A DNA stretch of 64,000 nt from contig JBFWVD010000012.1 in assembly GCA_050246915.1 (NCBI GenBank), positions 25,686 to 89,685 on the forward strand, read 5' to 3'. The stretch's first letter is position 1. The number at the start of each line of letters is the position of its first letter. Below the pieces are notes generated by a model, which saw only the letters and a list, made by a program, of their open reading frames with translations, did no database searches and had not been told where the DNA came from. The position numbers and the translations under genes are program-made. Source of the DNA: JBFWVD01 sp050246915 (GTDB taxonomy: Bacteria > Actinomycetota > Acidimicrobiia > Acidimicrobiales > Ilumatobacteraceae). Below are positions 1 to 7,901 of the stretch, one piece after another.

Positions 1-806
1 CCGGCAAAGGTCGTCACCACACCGTTGGTGGCGATCTTGCGGACCACGTTGTTGTTCGCGTCGGCGACGTAGATCGTTCCGTCGGACGCGACCACGAGAT
101 CGTTGGGGCGGTTGAACGTTGCGGCGGTTGCCGCCCCGCCATCGCCGCTGTAGCCGGCCGTGCCGTTACCGGCCACCGTCGTGATGGTGCCGTCAGTGGC
201 GATGCGACGGATCCGATGGTTCCCCACGTCGGCCACGTACACCGAGCCATCGCTGCCGGTGGCCAGACCGATCGGATTGTTGAACGACGCGGCCGAGACC
301 GGTCCACCGTCGCCGCCGAACGCCTGTGTGCCGGTGCCCCCGAAGGTCGAGATCGTGCCGGTGCCGATGGCGCCTTCGATGACCGTGCCGACGCACGTCC
401 AACCTGCCGGCACCGGTGATTCGGTGACACCCACGTCACTCACTGTCGAGGACCAGCAACGCCCCGAGTTGTCCTTCACCGCGAACGACACATGGTCGCT
501 GGCGAACGCGGCCGACACCACGCGCGGACCGCTCGACGCTGCGGTTGTGTAGGTCACCGACGATTCGAGTGCGCTGAGCGCGCCGGTCGTCGACGGCATC
601 GCGCCATCAGCCGATCGGGCTGTTGCCACCGCAGAAGCCACCGAGCGCAGGTTGGTGCGTGCCTGTGCACCCTGGGCCCGCTTGCGCGCTCCCAAGAAGG
701 TCGGGATGGCGATGGCCAGCAAAATGGCGATCACGAGGACCACCACCATCAGTTCGATGAGGGTGAACCCCTCGTCATCATCACGTTGAATGTCCGCACG
801 CACCAC
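1..806 (-). CDS. Type IV pilin-like protein fused to NHL beta-propeller repeats (C-terminus cut by window edge)
   Basis: The minus-strand frame is open from the stop of the upstream gene to the window edge. The probable start is GTG at 806 or 803. After a 12-13 residue acidic leader comes a class III prepilin site, G|FTLIELMVVV, with Glu at +5 and a long hydrophobic helix, so prepilin peptidase processing is expected. A globular pilin part follows, with a Cys pair (GRCW ... GWTC) that could form the usual pilin disulfide. The protein then continues into NHL repeats: FGGTGTQAFGGDGG, YVADVGNHRIRRI, AGNGTAGYSGDGG, YVADANNNVVRKI. At least two repeats are visible and the protein runs off the edge. 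NHL repeats form propellers that bind proteins, RNA or glycans, so a pilus-displayed adhesin is an inference. It lies 63 bp behind a GGDEF-EAL gene on the same strand. Confidence 0.85.
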   Translation of the reverse strand, partial: MVRADIQRDDDEGFTLIELMVVVLVIAILLAIAIPTFLGARKRAQGAQARTNLRSVASAVATARSADGAMPSTTGALSALESSVTYTTAASSGPRVVSAAFASDHVSFAVKDNSGRCWSSTVSDVGVTESPVPAGWTCVGTVIEGAIGTGTISTFGGTGTQAFGGDGGPVSAASFNNPIGLATGSDGSVYVADVGNHRIRRIATDGTITTVAGNGTAGYSGDGGAATAATFNRPNDLVVASDGTIYVADANNNVVRKIATNGVVTTFA

Positions 807-869
807 AACGCGTGGGTCGGCAACGAGACGAGCGAGTTGAGGCCAGCGGGAAAACCCAGCTGGGAAACG

Positions 870-2999
870 TCAGCGCGGTACGGCGACCGGGAGGCGATCG
901 GTGAGCCACCACTCGACCTCGAGCGCCGGCATCGGCTTGGCGAACAGATAGCCCTGACCGAGCCCGACGCCGTAGCTGCGCAGCACGTCGAGCTGTGTCT
1001 CGGTCTCGATGCCCTCGGCCACCACCCACAGGTCGAGCGCGTCGGCCATGCCGACCACTGCGGCCACGATGGCTTCGTCGTTGGGATCGGTACCGAGACC
1101 GTCGGTGAAGCCGCGATCGATCTTCAGCACGTCGAACGGGTACGCCTTGAGATGGGTGAGCGACGAGTACCCGGTGCCGAAGTCGTCGATGGCCAGGCTC
1201 ACCCCGAGCTCACGCAGGGCCGCGAGGGCGTTGCCGGCATCGACGCCGGACTCGAGCAGGACGCTCTCGGTGACCTCGAGGCACAGCGCAGCGGGCGGTA
1301 GGCCGGTGCGCTCGAGGACGTCGCGCACGGTGGCCACCAGAGACGGGTCACCGAGCTGCCGGCCCGACACGTTCACCGCCACCGTCGCGTCGCGCACGAC
1401 CACACCGCGCTGGCGCCACAAGGCGAGGTGCTGACAGGCCGTCGCCAGCACCGCTGCGCCGAGGGGCACGATGAGTCGGGTCTCCTCGGCGAGGGGGATG
1501 AACTCGCTCGGACCCATGGGTCCCCGTGTCGGATGATGCCAACGCACGAGGGCTTCGAACCCATGCAGATGGCCGTCGCGCAGATCGAGGCTGGGCTGGT
1601 AGTAGACGACGAGTTCGCCGGCGTCGATGCCGCGTCGCAACTCGCGCTCCATCTCGGCGCGCCGCACGAGTGCGTCGTGATGATCGCGGTCGTAGATCTC
1701 GAAATGGGCCCGACCGGCGTCCTTGGCTCGATACATGGCCGAGTCCGCGTTGCGGAGCAGAGCGTTGGCGTCGGCACCGGTGTCGATGGCGTAGGCCACG
1801 CCGACGCTGGCCGACAAGGTGAACTCTTCGCCCTCGAGGTTGATGGGGATGGAGAGCGTGTCGATGACGCGGTTGGCGATGGCGGTGGCGTCTTCGCGTT
1901 GCGCGATGTGCTGGCACACCAAGACGAACTCATCTCCACCGAACCGGCCGACCACATCACTGGGACGCAAGACGTTGCGGATGCGGCCGGCGGTGATCTC
2001 GAGCAGTTGATCACCGACGTGATGGCCGAGTGTGTCGTTGATGAGCTTGAAGTGGTCGAGGTCGCAGAAGAGAACAGCCGTGCGCGCGGCGGTCTCGGGG
2101 TCGGCCAACAGTCCATTGAGATGGTGCATCACCGCGGTGCGGTTCGGCAGGCCTGTCAATGCGTCATGCGCCTCTTGGTGAGCGAGCCGATGCGCGAGGT
2201 TGCGGTGCTCGGTGACGTCCTCGACCTGGAGGACTCCGAACCGCGGCGTGCCGTCATCGTTGCGCACCAGTGACACGTGGACCGCGGCCCACAACACCTC
2301 ACCGTCTTTTCGGATGAAGCGCTTCTCGTAGGAAAGCCCACCGGGGCCGGACATGTCGCCACGGCGCTCGCCTTCGATGGGTCGTAACCGATCGTCGGGA
2401 TGGGTGATGTCACCGACATTGGCGTTGACCAGATCGTCCTCGTCGTAACCGAGCATGTTGCACAGGGCTCGGTTCACCTGGAGCAACTGCCCGCCGCGGC
2501 CCTGAACGGCCATGCCGATGGGCGCATTGCGGAATGCCGATTCGAACAACGCCTCGGTCTCGCGCAATCGACGCTCACCGGCGACGCGGGTGGTGATGTC
2601 GCGCAAGGTGATGAGGCACCACTCCACACCGGCATCACTGAGATGGTTGGTGGCGATGACATCCATGGTGCGGATCTGATCGTCCGACCCCTTGACGCGT
2701 GCCTCCACGCGTCCGGTGCTGCCCGGTTGATCGAGGACGTAGCGCAGGAGATCGCCGACGCGGTCCATGTCCTCGTCGACGAAGATCGCTGGCGCCGGCA
2801 GCCCGACCTCGCTGGCCGGATCGAGCCCGAGCACCTCCATCGATCCGGCAGCGAAGACCACACGGCCCGACGCGTCGAGTCCGAACACGACATCGTTGGT
2901 GTGCTCCATGAGCGCATCGAGCCGGGCGCTGCTGAGCGCCGGCGCGATCGGCTCGAGGGATCGAGCGTGCTTGTCTGCTGCAGAACGACGAGGGATCAT
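870..2999 (-). CDS. PAS-PAS-GGDEF-EAL cyclic-di-GMP turnover protein
   Basis: The 709-residue protein makes and/or degrades cyclic di-GMP. Two PAS sensor domains come first: one around residues 25-140 (LMEHTNDVVFGLDASGRVVF) and one around 155-270 (FESAFRNAPIGMAV ... NRALCNMLGYDEDDL). The GGDEF domain has an intact RFGGDEF at about residue 353 and an inhibitory-site RPSD five residues upstream of it. The EAL domain has FEALVRW near 481, DDFGTGYSS and VAEGIET, so both catalytic modules look active. No membrane segment is seen. The open frame extends to 3161, but that stretch overlaps larC and is not protein-like; ATG at 2999, with GGAG upstream, is the likely start. The following gene is a pilin, which fits c-di-GMP control of pili, although this is context only. 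Confidence 0.92.
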   Translation of the reverse strand: MIPRRSAADKHARSLEPIAPALSSARLDALMEHTNDVVFGLDASGRVVFAAGSMEVLGLDPASEVGLPAPAIFVDEDMDRVGDLLRYVLDQPGSTGRVEARVKGSDDQIRTMDVIATNHLSDAGVEWCLITLRDITTRVAGERRLRETEALFESAFRNAPIGMAVQGRGGQLLQVNRALCNMLGYDEDDLVNANVGDITHPDDRLRPIEGERRGDMSGPGGLSYEKRFIRKDGEVLWAAVHVSLVRNDDGTPRFGVLQVEDVTEHRNLAHRLAHQEAHDALTGLPNRTAVMHHLNGLLADPETAARTAVLFCDLDHFKLINDTLGHHVGDQLLEITAGRIRNVLRPSDVVGRFGGDEFVLVCQHIAQREDATAIANRVIDTLSIPINLEGEEFTLSASVGVAYAIDTGADANALLRNADSAMYRAKDAGRAHFEIYDRDHHDALVRRAEMERELRRGIDAGELVVYYQPSLDLRDGHLHGFEALVRWHHPTRGPMGPSEFIPLAEETRLIVPLGAAVLATACQHLALWRQRGVVVRDATVAVNVSGRQLGDPSLVATVRDVLERTGLPPAALCLEVTESVLLESGVDAGNALAALRELGVSLAIDDFGTGYSSLTHLKAYPFDVLKIDRGFTDGLGTDPNDEAIVAAVVGMADALDLWVVAEGIETETQLDVLRSYGVGLGQGYLFAKPMPALEVEWWLTDRLPVAVPR

Positions 3000-3054
3000 C
3001 GGAAGGCTCCGATGATGACGCACCGGCAAGCGCCGATCGGGGATGCTCCGGTTG

Positions 3055-4257
3055 TCATCGTGACCCCGCTGCCGGTGGGTCGAACCGCTGGTCAGCAGCG
3101 AGCCGCTCGGCCTCGTCCCGCACCAGTCGCAAGGGGCGGCCCAGTGCCGCGGCCGCAGCACGCACGTCCTCGAACTCGGCCTTGGCGGTTCCGGCGCTGT
3201 GCTTGATGGCGATGGCGTGGCCTTCGATGGTCACGGTGCTGAACGACCGCTCGGCCATCCATCGCTGCGAGTCGGTGGAGCGCACTCCCAAGGTGCCGGT
3301 CTCGTCACGCAGCAGTCGCGACAGTCGATCGCGATCAGCGGGTGAAGACAGCACGTGCACGGTATGGGCGGGACGTCCCTTCTTCATCACGATTGGCGTG
3401 ACCCATGCGTCGAGGGCGCCAGCGCCGATCAGTCGATCGATGGTGTGGGCCAACACCTCACCCGTGAGATCGTCGACGTTGGTCTCCAGCACGACCACTG
3501 GCTGTCCGGCGTTGTCCTTCCAGTGCGCGTCCGACCTCGTGCCGATCACCACCTGCGTGCAGTTGGGTCGGCCGCTCAGTTCACGGCCACCTGCGCCATA
3601 ACCACTCGAGCTGATGGTGATCTCGGGCATGGGTCCACGCAGATTGCACAACGCAGCCATGAGGGCCGCTCCGGTGGGGGTGGTGAGTTCGAGCGTCTCG
3701 TCAACGGCAACGACGGCAAACCCTTCGAGGAGTCTCGGCACCGCTGGTGCAGGGTTGGGTAGGACGCCGTGCGCGGCCCGCACCGTTCCGGTTCCGACGG
3801 CGATCCGCGAGCAGCCGATGTCGTCGATGCCGAGGATCTCGAGCGCGCAGCACACACCGACGATGTCGACGATCGCATCGAGCGCGCCGACCTCGTGGAA
3901 GTGCACCTCGTCAACGCTCACCCCGTGCAGCCGCGCCTCGACCTCGGCAAGCTTGGTGAACACCGCAATGGCACGACCCTCGACGCGATCGGGCAACTCG
4001 CCGGCGCGGATGATGCCGACGATGTCCGACAGCCCGCGGTGCGCGTGTTCGTGTCGGCAATCGACCTTCGCACGCGTGGCCGACATCCCGGCGCGCAGCA
4101 CGCGCTCGGCGGCGAGGGTCCAACCGGGGACGGCGAGACGAGCGAGCATCGACCTGATCTCATCGACGGGAGCGCCCGCGTCGATGAGCGCACCCAGCGC
4201 CATATCCCCGGCGATCCCGCTCGGGCATCCGAACCATGCGATGTTTCGATCGCTCAT
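3055..4257 (-). CDS. larC: Nickel-pincer cofactor biosynthesis protein LarC
   Basis: LarC is the CTP-dependent nickel insertase (cyclometallase) that loads Ni into the pincer nucleotide cofactor of lactate racemase-type enzymes. The 400-residue protein begins AWFGCPSGIAGDMALGALID, the family's N-terminal signature. It also has the DEVHFHEVGALDAIVDIVG segment and NVDDLTGEVLAHTIDRL in the C-terminal part. In some lactobacilli LarC is split and joined by a programmed frameshift; here it is one uninterrupted frame. ATG at 4257 overlaps the larB stop by 4 bp (ATGA), indicating translational coupling. An upstream in-frame extension to 4350 overlaps larB and was discarded. LarE and LarA are not in this window. 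Confidence 0.92.
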   Translation of the reverse strand: MSDRNIAWFGCPSGIAGDMALGALIDAGAPVDEIRSMLARLAVPGWTLAAERVLRAGMSATRAKVDCRHEHAHRGLSDIVGIIRAGELPDRVEGRAIAVFTKLAEVEARLHGVSVDEVHFHEVGALDAIVDIVGVCCALEILGIDDIGCSRIAVGTGTVRAAHGVLPNPAPAVPRLLEGFAVVAVDETLELTTPTGAALMAALCNLRGPMPEITISSSGYGAGGRELSGRPNCTQVVIGTRSDAHWKDNAGQPVVVLETNVDDLTGEVLAHTIDRLIGAGALDAWVTPIVMKKGRPAHTVHVLSSPADRDRLSRLLRDETGTLGVRSTDSQRWMAERSFSTVTIEGHAIAIKHSAGTAKAEFEDVRAAAAALGRPLRLVRDEAERLAADQRFDPPAAGSR

Positions 4258-5012
4258 GCGCGTGCTCGCGTGTTGCTCAACAGACGAGCCACTGCGCACG
4301 CCGCTCCGTATCCGTTGTCGATGCCGACCACGGTGATCCCCGCTGCGCACGACGACAACATGGCGAGCAACGCGGTGACGCCTTCGAACGCCGCGCCGTA
4401 GCCGACGCTGGTGGGCACGGCGACGACCGGTGCGGACGTGAGACCACCGATCACCGAGGCGAGCGCTGCCTCCATCCCGGCGACAGCGACGACAGCATCG
4501 GCCGCAGCGATCTCGTCGATGTGGGGCAAGATCCGGTGAAGGCCGGCAACGCCCACGTCAGCGAGCAGACGCGGTGCAAACCCGTAGGCGGTGAGGACCG
4601 CCGCACATTCCGATGCCACCGTGAGATCGGCCGTACCGGCGCAACACACCACCACCGACTCGGGTCGAATGGTCTCCATCGGGTTCCACACCACCAGCGA
4701 ACCGTGCGCGGTGCCACTCGGGTGAGCGGCGAGGACCGCCTTGATCTGAGCATCCGTGGCGCGGGTGAGCAGTACCGGGGCGCCGCGACCGGCCGACAGC
4801 AACTCGCCGACGATCCCGACGCAGTGCTCCGGGGTCTTGCCCGGCCCGTAGATCGCCTCGGGCATCCCCTGGCGCAGTTGGCGGTGATGATCGACCCGTG
4901 CGTATCCGAGGTCGGCGAAGGGCAGGCGGCGCAGGGAGCGGGCGGCATCGTCGGGCGACAGGTGGCCGCTGGCCACGTCGTCGAGCAAAGCCCTGAGAGC
5001 GTCGTCGTCCAC
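4254..5012 (-). CDS. larB: Nickel-pincer cofactor biosynthesis protein LarB
   Basis: LarB carboxylates nicotinic acid adenine dinucleotide at pyridine C5 and hydrolyses its phosphoanhydride, the first step to the Ni-pincer cofactor. The 252-residue protein has the family's acidic helical N-terminus, the AIYGPGKTPEH segment, and a Rossmann-like (AIR carboxylase-related) C-terminal half with VAVAGMEAALASVIGG and VVAVPTSVGYG. The start is GTG at 5012 with AAGGA eight bases upstream. It is the first gene of larB-larC, and its start lies only about 20 bp from that of divergent pheA, so the two promoters must overlap or pheA is leaderless. Confidence 0.92.
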   Translation of the reverse strand: MDDDALRALLDDVASGHLSPDDAARSLRRLPFADLGYARVDHHRQLRQGMPEAIYGPGKTPEHCVGIVGELLSAGRGAPVLLTRATDAQIKAVLAAHPSGTAHGSLVVWNPMETIRPESVVVCCAGTADLTVASECAAVLTAYGFAPRLLADVGVAGLHRILPHIDEIAAADAVVAVAGMEAALASVIGGLTSAPVVAVPTSVGYGAAFEGVTALLAMLSSCAAGITVVGIDNGYGAACAVARLLSNTRARA

Positions 5013-5031
5013 GCCGTTATCCTTGCCGGTC

Positions 5032-5979
5032 GTGCCAGCTCATGCCGCCTCAGCCCTGACCGTCGGATACCTCGGGCCCGCCGGCACATTCACCGAACAG
5101 GCCCTACGGAGCCAGAGCGACCTCGCGGCGGCCCGGCAGGTGATGTACGAAACCATGCCCGACGTGCTCGACGCGGTCGCCGCCGGCGAGATCGATCTGG
5201 GATTCGTGGCCATCGAGAACTCCATCGAGGGCACCGTGCACCTCACCCAAGATGGGTTGGTGTTCAACCACGATCTGCTCATCGTGCGAGAGGTCGTATT
5301 GGACGTGCAACTGTGCTTGCTCGCGAAGGCAGGCACGGCGCTGACCGACGTGACGTCGGTGTGGTCAATTCCGGTGGCCACCAGCCAGTGCACCGCGTTC
5401 TTACACAAAGAACTGGGGTCGGCCCGATTGCAGGTGGCCAACTCGACCGCGGAGGCAGCCGAGCGCGTGGGCAAGGACGACGCCAAAGGACAGGCGGCCA
5501 TCGGCACGGCGCGGGCGGCGGAGCTGTACGGGCTCGAGATCTTGGCCACCGACATCGCCGATGCCGACGGCAACCAGACGCGGTTCGTCGTCATCTCTCG
5601 TGACGGCATCCCTGCACCGACGGGCCACGACAAGACCACCGTCGTGGTGTACCAGAAGGCCGACGTGCCGGGTTCCCTCATCTCGATCCTGCAGGAGTTC
5701 GCGGCGAGGCGCATCAACCTGTCCAAGCTCGAGAGCCGGCCGACCAAGTCGGGCGGACTCGGCGACTACTGCTTCGTGCTCGACGCCGTCGGCCACATCA
5801 ACGACGAGATCATGGCCGACTGCCTGCGGAGCCTGAAGGCCAAGCAAGGCGGCGTGAAGTTCCTGGGGAGCTACCCGGCCGCGGGACATTCAGCCGAGAG
5901 CGCCCGGGCGCACGCTGACGCCGCATGGGCCGAGGCCGACGATTGGGTCGAATCGCTGCGGGCGCGCGTCGTCGACTGA
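5032..5979 (+). CDS. pheA: Prephenate dehydratase
   Basis: It converts prephenate to phenylpyruvate in phenylalanine biosynthesis. The product is about 315 residues and starts with the PDT domain (VGYLGPAGTFTEQAL). The domain includes FVAIENSIEGTVHLT and the catalytic TRF triad in NQTRFVVISRD. A C-terminal ACT domain binds phenylalanine for feedback inhibition (GSLISILQEFAARRINLSKL, ESRPTKSGGLGDYCF). This is the monofunctional actinobacterial form with no chorismate mutase. GTG at 5032 is preferred; an in-frame TTG at 5023 is the alternative. Neither has a clear Shine-Dalgarno, so a leaderless transcript is plausible given the tight divergent spacing with larB. Confidence 0.93.
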   Translation: MPAHAASALTVGYLGPAGTFTEQALRSQSDLAAARQVMYETMPDVLDAVAAGEIDLGFVAIENSIEGTVHLTQDGLVFNHDLLIVREVVLDVQLCLLAKAGTALTDVTSVWSIPVATSQCTAFLHKELGSARLQVANSTAEAAERVGKDDAKGQAAIGTARAAELYGLEILATDIADADGNQTRFVVISRDGIPAPTGHDKTTVVVYQKADVPGSLISILQEFAARRINLSKLESRPTKSGGLGDYCFVLDAVGHINDEIMADCLRSLKAKQGGVKFLGSYPAAGHSAESARAHADAAWAEADDWVESLRARVVD

Positions 5980-6027
5980 CCGCCTGCCTGTCCGACCGAT
6001 GATCGGCCGGCAATAGGGTGCGGGTCC

Positions 6028-7635
6028 ATGTCCAGTCGGATCGATCCCACGGCGTCGCCATCGCCTGATCCATCGCTCGATCATCCCCTCGACACCGCAC
6101 TCGATCCGTCATTGGTCATACCCGCTCGTGTTGCGCACTGGGCGAGCGTGGAGCCCGATCGTGCGTTCCTCGTGGAGGTCGGAGGCCGATCGCTCACCTT
6201 CGGGCAAGCGTTCGACGAGGTCCGGCGTTGGGCCACCTATCTACGTGCTCTGGGAGTTCAGCCCGGAGATCGCGTGGCGTCATTCCTCCCCGCGTCGGTG
6301 GACGCGCAGCTGGTGTGGCTGGCATGCGGATGCATTGGCGCGTGGGAGGTGCCGGTCAACCCCGAACTGCGCGGTGAGATGTTGCGCCATGTGCTGACCG
6401 ACTCGGCGCCCGTGGTGTGCCTCGCCCGCGACGACAATGCACATGTGCCTCAGGAAAGTGGGGTCGACGTACGGGTTGTCGCTGTCCCACGCGATGGATC
6501 GCTGGTACGCGATGTGACTCCCGCGGTGTTCGAACGACTGCCACAACCCGACGACGTGAGTTGCGTGATCTACACATCGGGCACGACCGGGCCATCGAAA
6601 GGCGCTGTCATCCGGTGGGCGCAGTTTGGCGGCATCCTCGGCCGCGTTCCGCGTCATTGGTATGGGTCGAACGATGGCGTGTATGCGCCGCTGCCCATGT
6701 TCCACGTGACTGGGCGAACGCCGACGCTCTCGATGGCCGATGCGGGTGGACGGGTTGTCTTGCGTGAGCGCTTCTCCGTCACCGACTTCTGGGACGATGT
6801 GCGCAATTTCAATTGCACGAGCACGACGGTGTCCAGCGCCGCATTGTTGATGGCACAGCCGCCTCGCCACGACGATGCCGACAATCCAATGCGTTTCGCC
6901 ATGTTCGGCGTGACCGGCAGGTTGGCGTTGGCGTTCGGTGAGCGCTTCGACGTGCAAGTGGTCTCGAACTACGGCTCCACCGAGATCGGGTTCCCCATCA
7001 CCAATCGCAACTGCAACGCCGACAACGCGCACCTCGCCGGCTGGCTACGGCCGGGATACGAAGCAAGAGTGGTTGACACCGAAGGATCGTTGGTGCCCTT
7101 CGGTCAGGTCGGTGAGCTGCACATCAAGCCTCCCGATCGGTTGATGATGACGGCCGGCTATCTCAATCGGCCCGATGCCACCGCGTCAGCGATCGTCGAT
7201 GGTTGGTATCGAACCGGTGACGCCGTGATGATGTTCGCCGACGGCTCGGTGCAGTTCGTCGACCGCATCAAGGACACCATCCGACGATTCGGCGAGAACA
7301 TCTCCTCGGCCCAACTCGAGACGGTCATCAACACCGATCCCGAAGTGGTGGAGTGCGCAGTGCTCGGCATCGCGTCCGACGTGGCCGGACACGAGGTACT
7401 GCTCGTGGTGCGACCCGTGAGTGTCGAGGGGTTCTCGGCTCAGACGTTGTACGAGCGGCTACGCGAGACGCTGCCCCGCCACTGCCTCCCGGCGTTCATC
7501 TCCACCCGGACCGACGAGTTCCCCAAGACGCCCAACGGCAAGATCCGCAAGGTGGCCTTGGATGGCGAGCGCGATCGGGTGGCCGCCGGTCACACATGGG
7601 TGTCCCCTTCGGCTGTGGCTTCCCGGTCGCGCTGA
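6028..7635 (+). CDS. ATP-dependent acyl-CoA ligase (ANL superfamily, CaiC-like)
   Basis: The 535-residue adenylate-forming enzyme activates a carboxylic acid to its acyl-CoA through an acyl-AMP. The P-loop-like motif A3 is YTSGTTGPSKGAV near residue 180. A5 is SNYGSTEIGFP, A7 is GWYRTGDAV, A8 is VDRIKDTIRRFGENIS, and the A10 lysine is in PKTPNGKIRKVAL. The active-site pattern resembles crotonobetaine/carnitine-CoA ligase-type proteins common in actinobacterial catabolic clusters. The substrate cannot be told from sequence. It starts with ATG 48 bp after pheA and is followed by a tRNA gene and then a carboxylic acid reductase, so the two could act on related acids. Confidence 0.88.
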   Translation: MSSRIDPTASPSPDPSLDHPLDTALDPSLVIPARVAHWASVEPDRAFLVEVGGRSLTFGQAFDEVRRWATYLRALGVQPGDRVASFLPASVDAQLVWLACGCIGAWEVPVNPELRGEMLRHVLTDSAPVVCLARDDNAHVPQESGVDVRVVAVPRDGSLVRDVTPAVFERLPQPDDVSCVIYTSGTTGPSKGAVIRWAQFGGILGRVPRHWYGSNDGVYAPLPMFHVTGRTPTLSMADAGGRVVLRERFSVTDFWDDVRNFNCTSTTVSSAALLMAQPPRHDDADNPMRFAMFGVTGRLALAFGERFDVQVVSNYGSTEIGFPITNRNCNADNAHLAGWLRPGYEARVVDTEGSLVPFGQVGELHIKPPDRLMMTAGYLNRPDATASAIVDGWYRTGDAVMMFADGSVQFVDRIKDTIRRFGENISSAQLETVINTDPEVVECAVLGIASDVAGHEVLLVVRPVSVEGFSAQTLYERLRETLPRHCLPAFISTRTDEFPKTPNGKIRKVALDGERDRVAAGHTWVSPSAVASRSR

Positions 7636-7793
7636 CCCACCCCAACGCCGCGCCCTCCAACCCACCCACCCACCCCGAGGTTTGGTCACTTCGCACCGCC
7701 ACGCGGTCTGTATCGGCCAGACGTCGCGCCCGACCGATGGCACCGCCGCATCGTTTGGGCTCGCGTGCATCGACGCCCCCTAAGGTTGTCGAC

Positions 7794-7881
7794 GGAACGG
7801 TGGCAGAGTGGACGATTGCAGCCGCCTTGAAAGCGGCCGGGCCGAAAGGTCTCGGGGGTTCGAATCCCTCCCGTTCCGCCA
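7794..7881 (+). tRNA. tRNA-Ser(TGA)
   Basis: Acceptor arms GGAACGG/CCGTTCC pair, followed by discriminator G and an encoded CCA. The anticodon stem GCCGC/GCGGC carries loop CTTGAAA (anticodon TGA at 7828-7830). The long variable arm (GGCCGAAAGGTC-type) and the T-loop GGTTCGAATCC are those of a class II serine tRNA. It ends 20 bp before the carboxylic acid reductase start. Confidence 0.97.
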
Positions 7882-7901
7882 CCAGGCTCGAGGGGGACAC
7901 C

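Noticed and set aside
806..872. Stop-codon readthrough joining GGDEF-EAL to pilin
   Set aside because: The genes share a frame, but a TGA, a leader-like N-terminus and start codons separate them; fusion would bury the prepilin site.
7353..7901. Long in-frame extension upstream of the carboxylic acid reductase
   Set aside because: It reads through the ligase 3' end and tRNA-Ser; the GTG at 7902 has a good Shine-Dalgarno and gives the normal CAR length.
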